Source: Acuticoccus kalidii (GTDB lineage: Bacteria > Pseudomonadota > Alphaproteobacteria > Rhizobiales > Amorphaceae). Taken from it: a stretch of 64,000 bases of DNA. The position numbers were made by a program, and so were the translations under genes. Shown here in pieces: positions 8,537-18,430 of the stretch (the first letter of the stretch is position 1; the number at the start of each line of letters is the position of its first letter). A model generated the notes under the pieces. That model saw nothing but the letters and a program-made list of their open reading frames with translations, searched no databases and was not told the DNA's origin. The stretch covers positions 1 through 64,000 of the forward strand of contig NZ_JAKGCS010000007.1 of assembly GCF_021556395.1 (NCBI RefSeq), in the 5' to 3' direction.

Positions 8537-10000
8537 ATGACACCGATCGAAACATGCGCCCTGGCGCCCGGCCTCGACATCACCCGCGTCCTCACCGGAC
8601 TCTGGCAGGTGGCGGACATGGAGAAGGACGGAACGCCGCTCGATCTCGACGCCGCTGCCGACCATCTGGACGCCTACGCGAAGGCCGGTTTCACCACCTT
8701 CGACATGGCGGACCATTATGGCAGCGCCGAGCTGATCGCGGGCCGTGTTCTCGCCCGGCACGGCAAGGGCGCGCGGCCGCTCGCCTTCACCAAATGGTGC
8801 CCCGAACCGGGGCCGATGACGCCCGCGATCGTCAGAGACGGGGTGGAGGAGCGCTGTCGCCGTCTCGGCGTCGAAAGGGTCGATCTCCTGCAATTCCACT
8901 GGTGGACGTTCGAGCATCCCGCCTGGCTCGACGCGCTCCACGAAATGAAGGCTCTCGCCGAGGAAGGGCTGATCGGTGCGATCGGCGTCACCAATTTCGA
9001 CGCCGCCCATCTCGCCCTCGCGATCGCCGACGGGATTCCGGTCGTCTCCAACCAGGTCTCGTTCTCGCTCCTCGATCGGCGGGCGGCCGGGCCGCTCGCG
9101 CAGGTCGCGGCGGAGCGGGGCGTGAAACTCCTCGCCTACGGCACGCTGGCGGGCGGCTTCTTGTCGGAGCGCTGGCTCGGCACGGCGGAGCCGGAGACGA
9201 TCGGCGACTGGAGCGGCATGAAATATCGCCGCTTCATCGAGGCGGCCGGCGGGTGGCGGGCCTATCAGGGAATTTTGTCGGCGGCGGCGGAGATTGCGCG
9301 CAAGCACGGCGTCTCGATTTCCAATGTCGCGACCCGCTGGGTGCTGGAACATCCCTTTGTCGGCGGCGTCATCATCGGCGCGCGTCTCGGCGAACGCGAC
9401 CATCGCGACGACAACCGGCGCCTCTTCGCCTTCGCCCTCGACGGCGAGGACCACGCCCGCCTTGCCGCCGCCTTCGCCGCGACCCGTCCCATTCCGGGCG
9501 ATTGCGGCGACGAATATCGCCGGCCGCCTTACCTGACGGCGTCGGGCGATCTCAGCCATCATCTGTCGCAGGTGCCGTCCGTCTTCACCGCCGAGCCGAT
9601 GGCGGCGCGGCCGGAACGGGCCCGCGTCGGCTCGGGGAGCGAGTGGGAGGCGATCGCGGGCTATAGCCGGGCCGTGAAGGTCGGCGAGCGCGTCCTCGTC
9701 TCCGGCACGACGGCGACGCATGGGAGCGACCGCGTCGTCGCGCCGGGCGATGCGGGGGCGCAGACCACCTACATTCTCGACAAGATCCTCGGCGCCATCC
9801 GCGCGCTCGGCGCGGCGCCGGAGGATGTCGTCCGCACCCGCTGCTATCTCGCCGATCCGGCCGATGTCGAAGCCGTCTCGCGCGCCCATGGCGCCGTGTT
9901 CGGTGCGATCCGGCCGGCGAACACGCTGTTCGCCGCCGGCGCGCTCATCGGCGACTACGCGGTCGAGATCGAGGCCGAGGCGGTCATCCGCGCGGACTGA
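8537..10000 (+). CDS. Aldo-keto reductase fused to a RidA-family domain
   Basis: This 487-residue protein has two domains. Residues 1-330 form an aldo-keto reductase with the full catalytic tetrad: Asp56 and Tyr61 in FDMADHYG, Lys86 in FTKW and His121 in FHWW. Residues 360-487 form a RidA/YjgF domain (VGERVLVSGTTATHG, RCYLADPADVEAV, YAVEIEAEAVI). The RidA active-site Arg in the PARS-type loop is replaced: the loop reads RPANTLF, with Asn near 462. That places it with Rid groups lacking classical imine deaminase residues. The fusion suggests that a reactive product of a PLP enzyme is bound or released next to a carbonyl-reducing site. It is the last gene of the rightward cluster. Confidence 0.9.
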   Translation: MTPIETCALAPGLDITRVLTGLWQVADMEKDGTPLDLDAAADHLDAYAKAGFTTFDMADHYGSAELIAGRVLARHGKGARPLAFTKWCPEPGPMTPAIVRDGVEERCRRLGVERVDLLQFHWWTFEHPAWLDALHEMKALAEEGLIGAIGVTNFDAAHLALAIADGIPVVSNQVSFSLLDRRAAGPLAQVAAERGVKLLAYGTLAGGFLSERWLGTAEPETIGDWSGMKYRRFIEAAGGWRAYQGILSAAAEIARKHGVSISNVATRWVLEHPFVGGVIIGARLGERDHRDDNRRLFAFALDGEDHARLAAAFAATRPIPGDCGDEYRRPPYLTASGDLSHHLSQVPSVFTAEPMAARPERARVGSGSEWEAIAGYSRAVKVGERVLVSGTTATHGSDRVVAPGDAGAQTTYILDKILGAIRALGAAPEDVVRTRCYLADPADVEAVSRAHGAVFGAIRPANTLFAAGALIGDYAVEIEAEAVIRAD

Positions 10001-10021
10001 GCGGACGAGGCCGCCCGGCGG

Positions 10022-10873
10022 TCAGCGGAAGAGGAGGACCGGCACGCGGCAAGCGCGCACCATCTCGCTGGTGGTCGAGCCGATGATCAGCGTGCGCATC
10101 CGGCTGTGCCCGTAGGCGCCCATCACGAGAAGGTCGCAGCCTTCGCGGTCGATATAATTGGTGATCGCCTCTTCGGGCTGGCCCTGTTCAAGCGACGTCG
10201 TGATCGAGCCGCCGCCGGCCGCCGCGAGCGCCTTCGCTCCGTCGAGCTTGCGCTGGTTCTCGACCGTCGGCTGCCCCACCATCAGGATGTGCCCCTTGAG
10301 GCCGGCAAAGAATGGGCTGCGGCCGGCCATGTCGACCGCCTTCATCGCCGAGGTGCCGCCGTCGAAGGCGATCACGTAGGAGGTGATCTCCTTGAACGCG
10401 CGGTTCGCGACGAGGACCGGCTTCATCGAGGAGCGCACCACGCGCTCGAGGTTCGAGCCGAGATGGAGCTTGGCGAAGTCCGCCGCCTCGCCGCGCTTGC
10501 CGATCACGACGAGACGGGCGTCCTCTTCGAGCTCGTTCACCGTCTCGATGAGGTCGCCATGGCGCAGGCGCTCCTGGATCTCGGTGACGCCATCGGCCTC
10601 CATGCGCTCGCGCGCCGCGGCGAGGATCGCGCGGCCGCGCTTCTGGATCAGCTTCGCCCGCTCGGTGTCGAGCGCGGCGAGTTCTTCGAGAAGGGCGGTC
10701 CGGGCGCCGAGGCCGATACTGCCCGAAAGGTCGGCCGGCGCGATCGCCTCCCGGCGGCCGAGAACATGCACGATCTCCACCGGCGTCTCGATCCGCTTGG
10801 CGGCCCACGCGGCATGGTCGCAAACGCTCTGCGAATAGATCGACCCGTCGATCAGCGCGATCACTTTCGTCAT
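10022..10873 (-). CDS. Universal stress protein with two USP domains
   Basis: This 283-residue cytoplasmic protein has two tandem UspA-like domains. The second domain carries a good ATP-binding pattern (MGAYGHSRMRTLIIGST, the G-2x-G-9x-G-S type). The first has a related VIGKRG...LGSN pattern with slightly different spacing. It lies 12 bases after the SulP transporter gene on the same strand, so the two are probably cotranscribed. SulP/USP pairs are frequent in bacteria; the USP may modulate the transporter or respond to its ion, which is inference. It is convergent with the aldo-keto reductase gene. Confidence 0.9.
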   Translation of the reverse strand: MTKVIALIDGSIYSQSVCDHAAWAAKRIETPVEIVHVLGRREAIAPADLSGSIGLGARTALLEELAALDTERAKLIQKRGRAILAAARERMEADGVTEIQERLRHGDLIETVNELEEDARLVVIGKRGEAADFAKLHLGSNLERVVRSSMKPVLVANRAFKEITSYVIAFDGGTSAMKAVDMAGRSPFFAGLKGHILMVGQPTVENQRKLDGAKALAAAGGGSITTSLEQGQPEEAITNYIDREGCDLLVMGAYGHSRMRTLIIGSTTSEMVRACRVPVLLFR

Positions 10874-10885
10874 GTCGTCACTCCC

Positions 10886-12403
10886 TCAGTGGCCGGGGTC
10901 GAGGCGCTCCATGGCGCCCGGCTTGTCGTGGATGCCGAGCTTGTCGACGATCGTTTCGCTCGCCTCGTTGAGGCCTATCACATTCACCTCGGCGCCTTCG
11001 CGGCGGAATTTGAGGACCACCGAATCGAGCGCGTCGACGCTCGAAATGTCCCAGATGTGCGCGCGCGAAACATCGATATCGACCCGGTCGAGCGCCTCCT
11101 TAAAGTCGAAGGCGCTGACGAAATCGTCGGCCGAGGCGAAAAAGAGCTGACCCTCGACATGGTAGGTGCGCACCCGCCCGTCCGGCGACAAAGCCGAGGT
11201 GACGCGGAAGATCTGCGCGATCTTGCCGGCGAAGAAGATGCCGGACAAAAGCACCCCGGCAAGAACGCCGATCGCGAGATTGTGCGTCGCGACGACGACC
11301 ACCACCGTCGTCAGCATGACCACCGAGGACGAGCGCGGATGATGGCGCAGCGCCTTGATGGAGGACCAGGAGAAGGTGCCGACCGACACCATGATCATGA
11401 TCGCGACGAGCGCGGCCATCGGGATCTGCCCCACGATGTCGCCGAGCACGACCACGAGGATGAGAAGGAAGATCCCCGCGACGAAACAGGAGAGGCGCCC
11501 GCGCCCGCCGGATTTCACGTTGATCATCGACTGGCCGATCATCGCGCACCCGGCCATCCCACCGATGAAGCCCGTGCCAATATTGGCGAGACCCTGGCCG
11601 ACGCACTCGCGGTTCTTGTCGGACGGGGTGTCGGTGAGATCGTCGACGATCTGCGCCGTCATCAGCGATTCGAGCAGGCCGACCGCCGCGATCGCCGCCG
11701 AATAGGGCAGGATGATCTGGATCGTCTCGAGCGTCAGCGGAATGTCGGGGATGAGGAAGACGGGGAAGGTCGACGGAAGCTCGCCCATGTCGGCGACGGT
11801 GCGCAGGTCGTCGAGGCCGAAGAGGATGGTGACGGCCGACAGGACGATGATGCACACGAGCGGAGAGGGAATGACGCGCGTTACGTAGGGAAAGAGGTAG
11901 ATGATCGCGAGGCCCGCGGCGACCATCGGATAGGTGAGCCAGGGAACGCCCATGAGCTCGGGAAGCTGGGCCATGAAGATGAGGATCGCGAGCGCGTTCA
12001 CGAACCCCGTCATCACCGAGCGCGAGACGAACCGCATCAACGCCCCGAGCCGCAGATAACCGGCGATCACCTGAAGGATGCCGGCGAGAACGGTCGTCGC
12101 GAGGAGATATTGCAGCCCATAATCGCGCACCAACGTCACCATGAGGACGGCGGTGGCGGCGGTCGCGGCCGAGACCATGCCCGGCCGTCCGCCCGCGATG
12201 GCCGTGATCACCGCGATCGAGAAGGAGGCGTAAAGGCCCACCTTCGGATCGACGCCGGCGATGATCGAGAAGGCGATCGCCTCGGGAATGAGGGCGAGGG
12301 CGACCACGAGGCCGGACAACAGGTCCGCCCGCACGTTACCGAACCAATTCTCACGGAAGATATGGGGGTCGAAGGACAAAGGCAGTCTCCCGAAGGCAAT
12401 CAT
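10886..12403 (-). CDS. SulP-family inorganic anion transporter with STAS domain
   Basis: This is a secondary anion transporter (about 505 residues) with a multi-helix membrane domain followed by a C-terminal cytoplasmic STAS domain (about the last 130 residues, [18 protein letters not shown]). The membrane part opens with [20 protein letters not shown], a SulP signature. The ATG at 12403 is preferred because it begins the conserved part; the open frame extends 39 codons further with no family similarity. Members carry sulfate, bicarbonate or other anions, and the substrate is not readable here. It is paired with the downstream universal stress gene. Confidence 0.9.
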   Translation of the reverse strand: MIAFGRLPLSFDPHIFRENWFGNVRADLLSGLVVALALIPEAIAFSIIAGVDPKVGLYASFSIAVITAIAGGRPGMVSAATAATAVLMVTLVRDYGLQYLLATTVLAGILQVIAGYLRLGALMRFVSRSVMTGFVNALAILIFMAQLPELMGVPWLTYPMVAAGLAIIYLFPYVTRVIPSPLVCIIVLSAVTILFGLDDLRTVADMGELPSTFPVFLIPDIPLTLETIQIILPYSAAIAAVGLLESLMTAQIVDDLTDTPSDKNRECVGQGLANIGTGFIGGMAGCAMIGQSMINVKSGGRGRLSCFVAGIFLLILVVVLGDIVGQIPMAALVAIMIMVSVGTFSWSSIKALRHHPRSSSVVMLTTVVVVVATHNLAIGVLAGVLLSGIFFAGKIAQIFRVTSALSPDGRVRTYHVEGQLFFASADDFVSAFDFKEALDRVDIDVSRAHIWDISSVDALDSVVLKFRREGAEVNVIGLNEASETIVDKLGIHDKPGAMERLDPGH

Positions 12404-12633
12404 GGTGCGCAACGCGCCTTTGCCGACGGTTGGCAAGGGTCGCGCCGAAAAGCGAGTGGCGGGCGACGCGGCGTTCGCCCGGCGATGATGGGATCGGGGA
12501 CGTGGATGAGCCCCTGTCACCGGGGATGCACCACAATCTCGCTAGCGCTGCAATGTGTCGCGCCCAACAAATGGGATATCGCCGGTGCGCCAGAAGCGGG
12601 GATTGCGGCGAGGCCACGCTCCGAGAGGCGGTG

Positions 12634-13674
12634 TCACTTGCAGTATTTGCTGCCGTTGCGACGCTGGGCGAGGTCGAAATGCAGATGGTCGTGATGGGCG
12701 GGATCGGAGAGGGGGCCGAGGACGGTCTTGAAGGCGTCGCAGCCCTTGGCGCGAATCTCGGCCTGGAAGGCGGCGACCGTCGCGGAGCGGCCGGGGCCCT
12801 TGGGGGCGACCGACATCGACTCACCGTTCGCAAAGGCGATCGACCGGACGTCGAGCGCGTTGGCGAGCGCGTGCTCGCTGAGCCGGCTCGACGGCCCGCG
12901 CCCATTGCGCCGGTTGCGGCAGCTATAGCTCGCGGCGACGAAGATGGTCTCCGGCGCGGTCTTGAAGTGGCGCTGCGCGGCGGGGGCGAGACCGTCGCGC
13001 ACCCATTCGGCGGCGGCGCGCGCCGTCTCGCATCGCATCGTCGCGGCGGGCTGGAGCGTGATGCCGCGGATCTTGGTGACCTTGAGCGGACGCGGCGCGC
13101 CGCATGCGCCCTGGCTGATCGGCGCGAGGACGGTGAAGCTGACGCCGAGGCTCGCGATCGCGCTCTCGCATGAACCGTCTCCGGCGGAGGCGACGGTCTC
13201 CTTCGGATTGACCGAGGCAAGGGTCGGTTTCACCCGCTGGGGCGGCGGATCGGGCTTCTTTCTGGGGACGACCGTTTCGGTGGCGAAGAAGGCGAAGGCG
13301 GCGCTGATCGCGGCCGTCGCGCCCGGCGACGGGGCGAGACGCAACGGGTTCGCCTCCGGCCGCTCCGCCGCGTCGTCGGTTTGAGACGGGTCGATCGGCG
13401 GCGCATCCGACGGAGGAGTTGCGGCCGCGGCGAGGCTGCGCTCCGAATGGGCGGGGGGCGTGTCGGCGGTCGTCTCAGCGTCTTTGGCGGCGTCTTCGGC
13501 CGCGTCCGCCGTATCGGAGGGCGCGGCATCGGGAGCCGGCGGACGCGCCTCCGCTTCGCCATCGCGCTGCGGATCGGCGTCGCGCTGCGGATTGGCGGCG
13601 GGCGTCGGGATGGGTTGGGCAAGGGCCGGTGCGCCGAGCATCACGATGAGAGCGGCGAGCGGGCCCCATTTCAT
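12634..13674 (-). CDS. Extensin-like family protein (exported)
   Basis: This is a 346-residue exported protein. The N-terminus MKWGPLAALIVMLGAPALAQ is a signal peptide. Residues 20-150 are low complexity, rich in Pro, Ala, Asp and Glu, and the C-terminal 190 residues form the extensin-like C domain (SCESAIASLGV, CGAPRPLKV, SRLSEHALANALDV, DHLHFDLAQR), with several cysteines and His/Asp residues reminiscent of D,D-peptidase-like folds. The start at 13674 is fixed by an ATGA overlap with the upstream gene. A cell-wall role is inferred from the family; no enzymatic activity is claimed. The 230 bases after its upstream neighbour SulP start (12404-12633) hold nothing recognisable. Confidence 0.85.
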   Translation of the reverse strand: MKWGPLAALIVMLGAPALAQPIPTPAANPQRDADPQRDGEAEARPPAPDAAPSDTADAAEDAAKDAETTADTPPAHSERSLAAAATPPSDAPPIDPSQTDDAAERPEANPLRLAPSPGATAAISAAFAFFATETVVPRKKPDPPPQRVKPTLASVNPKETVASAGDGSCESAIASLGVSFTVLAPISQGACGAPRPLKVTKIRGITLQPAATMRCETARAAAEWVRDGLAPAAQRHFKTAPETIFVAASYSCRNRRNGRGPSSRLSEHALANALDVRSIAFANGESMSVAPKGPGRSATVAAFQAEIRAKGCDAFKTVLGPLSDPAHHDHLHFDLAQRRNGSKYCK

Positions 13675-14498
13675 GTGCGGATCGTCTCCAACGGGCGGTA
13701 AAAACCCGGCGTCAGGCACGCCGCGGATCGGGCCTTGTCGTTGAAGGGCGGTTTCAGCGCACCACGAAAATGGGTCCGCACGAGATGATGGAAGGCCGGC
13801 TCGGCCGCGCGCCCCTCGCGGTCGCACAGATAGCGGAACCAGGACGCGCCGACATAGACGTGGCCTTTTTCGTCCTCATAGATCCGCCTCAGGACGGCGG
13901 CGGTCTCGTGGTCGCCCGCCTCCGCGAACGTCGTGATCATCGACGGCGTCACGTCGAGCCCGCGCGCTTCGAGGACGAGAGGGACGATGGCGAGCCGGGC
14001 GGAAAGGTCTTTCCCCGTCGCCTCGGCCGCCTGCCAGAGGCCGTCATGGGCCGGAAGGTCGCCATAGCGGGCGCCGAAGACGGCGAGCCGATCGCTCAGC
14101 AGCCCGTAATGGGTCGCCTCCTCGAAGCCGACGCGCACCCATTGGTCGAAGAAGGAGCGCGGCATCGCCTCCGCCGCGAAGCGGCCGACGATGTCCCAGG
14201 CGAGGTCCATGGCGTTCAGCTCAATGTGCGCGATCGCGTGGAGGAAGGCGACGCGGCCCTTCTCGCTGTTCAACGAGCGGCGGGGCATTTCGCGCGGGGC
14301 AAGCAGCGCGGGACGCTCCGGCCGACCCGGACGGTCCGGCATCGGCCGGTCGAGCGTCGGCCGGCGGCGTGACAGGGTGCGCGCCATCCACGCGTTGCGT
14401 GCAAGGCACGTGAGGCGCGCTTTTTCGGCCGGATCCGGCGTCGCGACGATCAGCGCCGCAGCGTCCGCGAGGGACGCGAAGGGCCGCTCCGAACTCAT
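13671..14498 (-). CDS. Ferritin-like domain protein (DUF455)
   Basis: This 275-residue protein has the DUF455 ferritin-like four-helix pattern. Candidate di-metal ligands are visible as EKGRVAFLHAIAHIELNAMD, FEEATHYG and YEDEKGHV, i.e. E..H pairs on successive helices. This suggests an oxygenase or iron-binding protein in the cytoplasm. Related proteins are sometimes compared with the tRNA hydroxylase MiaE, but the function is not established. The stop overlaps the start of the extensin-like gene by four bases, so they form a coupled pair. Confidence 0.8.
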   Translation of the reverse strand: MSSERPFASLADAAALIVATPDPAEKARLTCLARNAWMARTLSRRRPTLDRPMPDRPGRPERPALLAPREMPRRSLNSEKGRVAFLHAIAHIELNAMDLAWDIVGRFAAEAMPRSFFDQWVRVGFEEATHYGLLSDRLAVFGARYGDLPAHDGLWQAAEATGKDLSARLAIVPLVLEARGLDVTPSMITTFAEAGDHETAAVLRRIYEDEKGHVYVGASWFRYLCDREGRAAEPAFHHLVRTHFRGALKPPFNDKARSAACLTPGFYRPLETIRT

Positions 14499-14576
14499 CG
14501 CCGTGTCACACCCGACCCGTCATCGTCGCCACTGTCTCCGCCTCGCTTGATAAGGCTGCGCCGTCCTCAGTCGTCG

Positions 14577-15044
14577 TCAGAGCGCGCGGGCCGCCTCGAG
14601 AACCGATTCGGCGTGGCCCGCGACCTTCACCTTGCGCCAGATCCGCGCAATCCTACCATCCTTGTCGATCAGGAATGTGGTGCGCTCCACACCCATATAT
14701 TTCCGGCCATAATTTTGCTTCTCGACCCAGACTCCATACGCGTCGGCAACCTGGTGCTCGGTGTCGGCCGCGAGTGCGTAACCCAATCCGAGCTTCGCCT
14801 TGAACTTGTCGTGACTTGCAACCGAATCGGGGGACACACCGATGATCGCAACGTTTGATTTTTGGAATGCGTCCGAGAGCGCGTTAAAGTCGTTCGCCTC
14901 ATTCGTGCACCCGGTCGTGTTGTCTTTCGGGTAAAAATAGAGGACGACCGGCTGGCCCTTGAGGGCAGAAAGCGAGATTTCACTTGCGTTGTCGCCGGGA
15001 ACGGTGAAGTCCGGCGCGTGTGCCCCTTCGACGAGGTCGCTCAT
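14577..15044 (-). CDS. bcp: Peroxiredoxin, Bcp/PrxQ type, one-cysteine
   Basis: This 155-residue thiol peroxidase of the PrxQ group should reduce peroxides in the cytoplasm. The active-site PxxxTxxC pattern is intact (YPKDNTTGCTNE, peroxidatic Cys46). The resolving cysteine usually found five residues later is Asn51, and there is no other cysteine in the protein, so it must work as a one-Cys peroxiredoxin using an external thiol. GGGAG precedes the ATG. It is divergent from the DUF3971 gene, 71 bases apart. Confidence 0.92.
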   Translation of the reverse strand: MSDLVEGAHAPDFTVPGDNASEISLSALKGQPVVLYFYPKDNTTGCTNEANDFNALSDAFQKSNVAIIGVSPDSVASHDKFKAKLGLGYALAADTEHQVADAYGVWVEKQNYGRKYMGVERTTFLIDKDGRIARIWRKVKVAGHAESVLEAARAL

Positions 15045-15115
15045 CAGTCTGTCTCCCGTTGATCGTTCATCGGAGCCTCATACTGGGCAATCCATGCGTA
15101 GGGTAGGGCGTCGTC

Positions 15116-18100
15116 ATGGTGTTGGGTGTAGAAGGGAGGCGCACGATCGGCAGGGTTAAAGCCGTGATCCGGCGCGTCCTTGCGCTCGGCACCGTCCGGC
15201 TCGTCCTCTTGTCCACCGTGTTCATGGTGGCCGCGGTCGTCGTACGGGTGACGGTCGCGCCGCTCGCCTTGCCATTGAACGGACTGTTGGAGCAGGCGCT
15301 TGCCGAGCAGATCGGCGCGCCGGCGCGGGTCGACAGCGTCTCCGTCCAGATCGGTGCGGGCCGTATCCGCCTCTTCGTGCGCAACCTTCGCGCGCACACG
15401 CCGCGCGTCTCGGCCTCGATCGAGGAGGTCGCGATGTCGCAGGGCCTCTTCGGGGGGCGGCGCGAGCTGGTGATCGACGCACCCATGCTGCACCTCGACC
15501 CGTCGAGCCCGGCAAGACCGGACGACGCCGCGCCGCGTCGCGCGGTGGGACTTCCCAATCCGGCCAAGGCGATCCCGGCGCTCGACAGGCTGCTCGGCGG
15601 TGCCGTTCGCCAGGCGAAGGCGGCCGGCCTCTGGTCGGTGACGATCCGCGACGGGCGGATCGACCTGATTTCGCCCGGCCGTCCGATCACCGAAGCGCGC
15701 GTCTTCCAGAACGTGTCGGCAACGCTCGACGTGTCGAAAGACCTTCACCTCACCGCCCGGATGATCGGCGCCGAAGGGCCGATCACCTTCGACCTTCAAA
15801 AACTTCCGAAGGCCGACGGCGCCGGCCACACGCTCGAGATACGCGCCGGCGGCATCGTTCCGAAGGATCTCGCACCGATCAAGCCGGTGCAGGACGGTTT
15901 CGCCCTCTCGCCCTATCTCTCGGCCGATTTTGCGCCCGACGGCACGATGACCCGCGCCGACATCGATCTCGGAATCGGCTCCGGGACGCTGATCTTCGGC
16001 TTCGACCCGCCGCGCGTTCTCGATCGAGCCGGGATCGACCTCACTTTGTCGGCCGATCAGTCGCACCTTCTGATCCGCGAGGCGGTCGTCGAGGCGGGCA
16101 GCTCGCAGATCGAGATCACGGGGGCGCTGACGCCCGGTGCGGAGGCCGGCGATCCCTGGGGCTTCCGCCTCGCCGCGCGCGATGCGGTCTTCGACGCCCC
16201 GGACATCGAGGCCGAGCCCGCGGTGATCGACGTGTTCGACGTCGAGGGGCGCATCGACCTTGCGAACAAGATCATCCATTTCGACAAGGTGCGCGGCGCT
16301 TCGGATATGGCGGGCATCGACGCGGTCCTCGCGTTCGATTTCAGCGACGGCGCACGCCTTTCCGGCGCCGCCAATCTGAGCCCGTCGAAAATCTCGACCC
16401 TCATCGGTGCTTGGCCGCCGGTCGTCGCCTACGATCCGCGCAAGGCGGTCATCGACACGATCCTCGGCGGGATCGTGAAGGGGGGAACGATCGAGCTCGC
16501 GCTCACCCCCCTCGAACTCGATGGCGACCCGTCGACGTCCGACATGGTGGAAGGCGCGATGTCGATCGACCTCGCCTTCGCCGACGTCTCCTTCACCACG
16601 CCCGAGCTACCGATTTCGGTTCAACGCGCCCACGGCCTCTTTCGCATCCGTGACAAAAAGCTGATGGCCCGCATCGACGGCGGCATCGTGAAGGCGGGCG
16701 AAGGCGGCACGTTGCGCCTCCTCGAAGGGACGTTTACGATCCGCGAGATGGGGCAGAATCCGTCCATCGCTGACCTCACGGCGCGGGTGGAGGGGCCGGT
16801 CTCGGCCGTCGTCGCGCTGGCTGAAAAATTCGACCTGCCGCAATTGAAGGAGACGGCACTGAAGCCGGATGACGTGACCGGCACGATCACCGCCGATCTG
16901 CGGATGACGACGCCGCTCGGCAAGAACGTCGAGGACAGCGACCGGCAATGGGCGATCAATGCGCGCCTGACGGATGCCGGAGCGTCCGTTCCGATCGGCG
17001 GGCAGACCTTCGCCGACGCCAATGTCGAGGTGTCGATCAACCCGCGCAGGCTCGCCGCGCGCGGCCGCGCGTCGATCAACGGCCTCAAGGTCGACGTGAA
17101 TTATAGCGAGCTCTTCGCCGGGGAGAAGTCGGGGGCCGCCCGCGTCGTCCTCACCGATGAGGACCGCCGCAAGCAGGGCTTCGACACCGGCGACGCGTTG
17201 CGCGGTCCGATCGAGATCACGATCGAACAGAATGCCGACGCGACCCGCACCTTCAGCGCCGACCTCACCGAGGCGACGATCGAGGTCCCGGGCTTCACGA
17301 AGCCGAAGGGCCAGGCGTTGTCCGCTGAGGGGGAGATTACCGGCGAAGGCAAGTCGATGACGATCGGCAATCTGCGGATCGACGGCCGAACGGTGGCGAT
17401 TGCCGGGGAGGCTGCCATCGAGGATGGCGGACTGAAGCTGATCGACCTCACCCGCTTCGGCCTCTCCCAGGGCGATCAGGCACAGCTCAAGGTGACGCCG
17501 AAAGGCAAAGGCTATGCGGTCGAGCTCGACGCGCGGACATTCGATGCGCGCAAGCTCCTCGATGGGCTGAGCGGCGGCAACAAGAGCGGAGGCGAGGCGA
17601 CGAAGATGCCGCCGATCGACGCCAAGATCCGCGGCACCCGCGTCCGTATCGGCGACGACACGTTGATCGCCGACCTCAAGCTCGACGCCGATCATGACGG
17701 AACGCGGATCGCACGCCTCGCCCTCACGGGGCTTCTCGACGATGTGAACGCGGGTTCCTTCGCGGTTCAGATCGCCCCGTCGACGAATGGCAATCGGCGT
17801 CTTCAGGGCGACATCACGGAGCTCGGCCGGCTTCTGTCGGCGACGGATATCTATGAGCGGATGCGCGGCGGCCGCACCACCGTCGACGCGACCATGCTGC
17901 CCGACGGCACCATCACCGGCCGCCTCGTGGTGCGGGACTTCGTGCTCACCGAGGAGCAGACTCTCGAAGAGATCATCGCCCGATCCGAGCGGGCGAAGAA
18001 CAGCGCCCAGAGCGGACGGAGCCCGCTGCCGCTCTCCTTCCAGCCGACAGAGACGCAGCAGGAGGGAATGGCGTTCTCCCGCCTCTCGATCGATTTCGAG

Positions 18101-18412
18101 AAGAAGGGCGACATCGTCACGATCCAGGACGCGATCCTGACCGGAAACGTCATCGGCGGCACCGCGAGCGGCACCGTCGATCTCAAGGCGCAGCAGATGA
18201 CGCTCAACGGGACGTTCATTCCCGCCTACGGCGTCAACAACCTCTTCGGACGGGTGCCGCTCGTCGGTCAGATCCTCGGCGGCGGGGACAAAGGCGGGCT
18301 GATCGGCGTCACCTTCCGCGTCGCCGGGCCGATGAAGAAGCCCGAACTCTGGGTCAACCCGATCTCGGCCATCGCGCCGGGGATCTTCCGCAAAATCTTC
18401 GAGTTCCGCTGA
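15116..18412 (+). CDS. Large AsmA-like/DUF3971 envelope protein
   Basis: This 1098-residue protein has one N-terminal membrane helix (about 25-45, VRLVLLSTVFMVAAVVV) and a very long beta-rich periplasmic region of the DUF3971/AsmA-like C-terminal type; the end carries the LFGRVPLVGQILGGGDKGGLIGVTFRV-like segment typical of these proteins. Proteins of this group (YhdP/TamB/AsmA superfamily) are proposed to bridge inner and outer membranes and help move phospholipids, which is family knowledge, not shown here. Its position next to tyrS is commonly seen in this bacterial group. It is convergent with tyrS, 24 bases apart. Confidence 0.85.
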   Translation: MVLGVEGRRTIGRVKAVIRRVLALGTVRLVLLSTVFMVAAVVVRVTVAPLALPLNGLLEQALAEQIGAPARVDSVSVQIGAGRIRLFVRNLRAHTPRVSASIEEVAMSQGLFGGRRELVIDAPMLHLDPSSPARPDDAAPRRAVGLPNPAKAIPALDRLLGGAVRQAKAAGLWSVTIRDGRIDLISPGRPITEARVFQNVSATLDVSKDLHLTARMIGAEGPITFDLQKLPKADGAGHTLEIRAGGIVPKDLAPIKPVQDGFALSPYLSADFAPDGTMTRADIDLGIGSGTLIFGFDPPRVLDRAGIDLTLSADQSHLLIREAVVEAGSSQIEITGALTPGAEAGDPWGFRLAARDAVFDAPDIEAEPAVIDVFDVEGRIDLANKIIHFDKVRGASDMAGIDAVLAFDFSDGARLSGAANLSPSKISTLIGAWPPVVAYDPRKAVIDTILGGIVKGGTIELALTPLELDGDPSTSDMVEGAMSIDLAFADVSFTTPELPISVQRAHGLFRIRDKKLMARIDGGIVKAGEGGTLRLLEGTFTIREMGQNPSIADLTARVEGPVSAVVALAEKFDLPQLKETALKPDDVTGTITADLRMTTPLGKNVEDSDRQWAINARLTDAGASVPIGGQTFADANVEVSINPRRLAARGRASINGLKVDVNYSELFAGEKSGAARVVLTDEDRRKQGFDTGDALRGPIEITIEQNADATRTFSADLTEATIEVPGFTKPKGQALSAEGEITGEGKSMTIGNLRIDGRTVAIAGEAAIEDGGLKLIDLTRFGLSQGDQAQLKVTPKGKGYAVELDARTFDARKLLDGLSGGNKSGGEATKMPPIDAKIRGTRVRIGDDTLIADLKLDADHDGTRIARLALTGLLDDVNAGSFAVQIAPSTNGNRRLQGDITELGRLLSATDIYERMRGGRTTVDATMLPDGTITGRLVVRDFVLTEEQTLEEIIARSERAKNSAQSGRSPLPLSFQPTETQQEGMAFSRLSIDFEKKGDIVTIQDAILTGNVIGGTASGTVDLKAQQMTLNGTFIPAYGVNNLFGRVPLVGQILGGGDKGGLIGVTFRVAGPMKKPELWVNPISAIAPGIFRKIFEFR

Positions 18413-18430
18413 CGGACGGCGCCGTCGTGG

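Noticed and set aside
10106-12694. Open frame of over 800 codons on the plus strand opposite the SulP and universal stress genes
   Set aside because: It is antisense to genes with clear motifs and its sequence is a charged repeat without structure.
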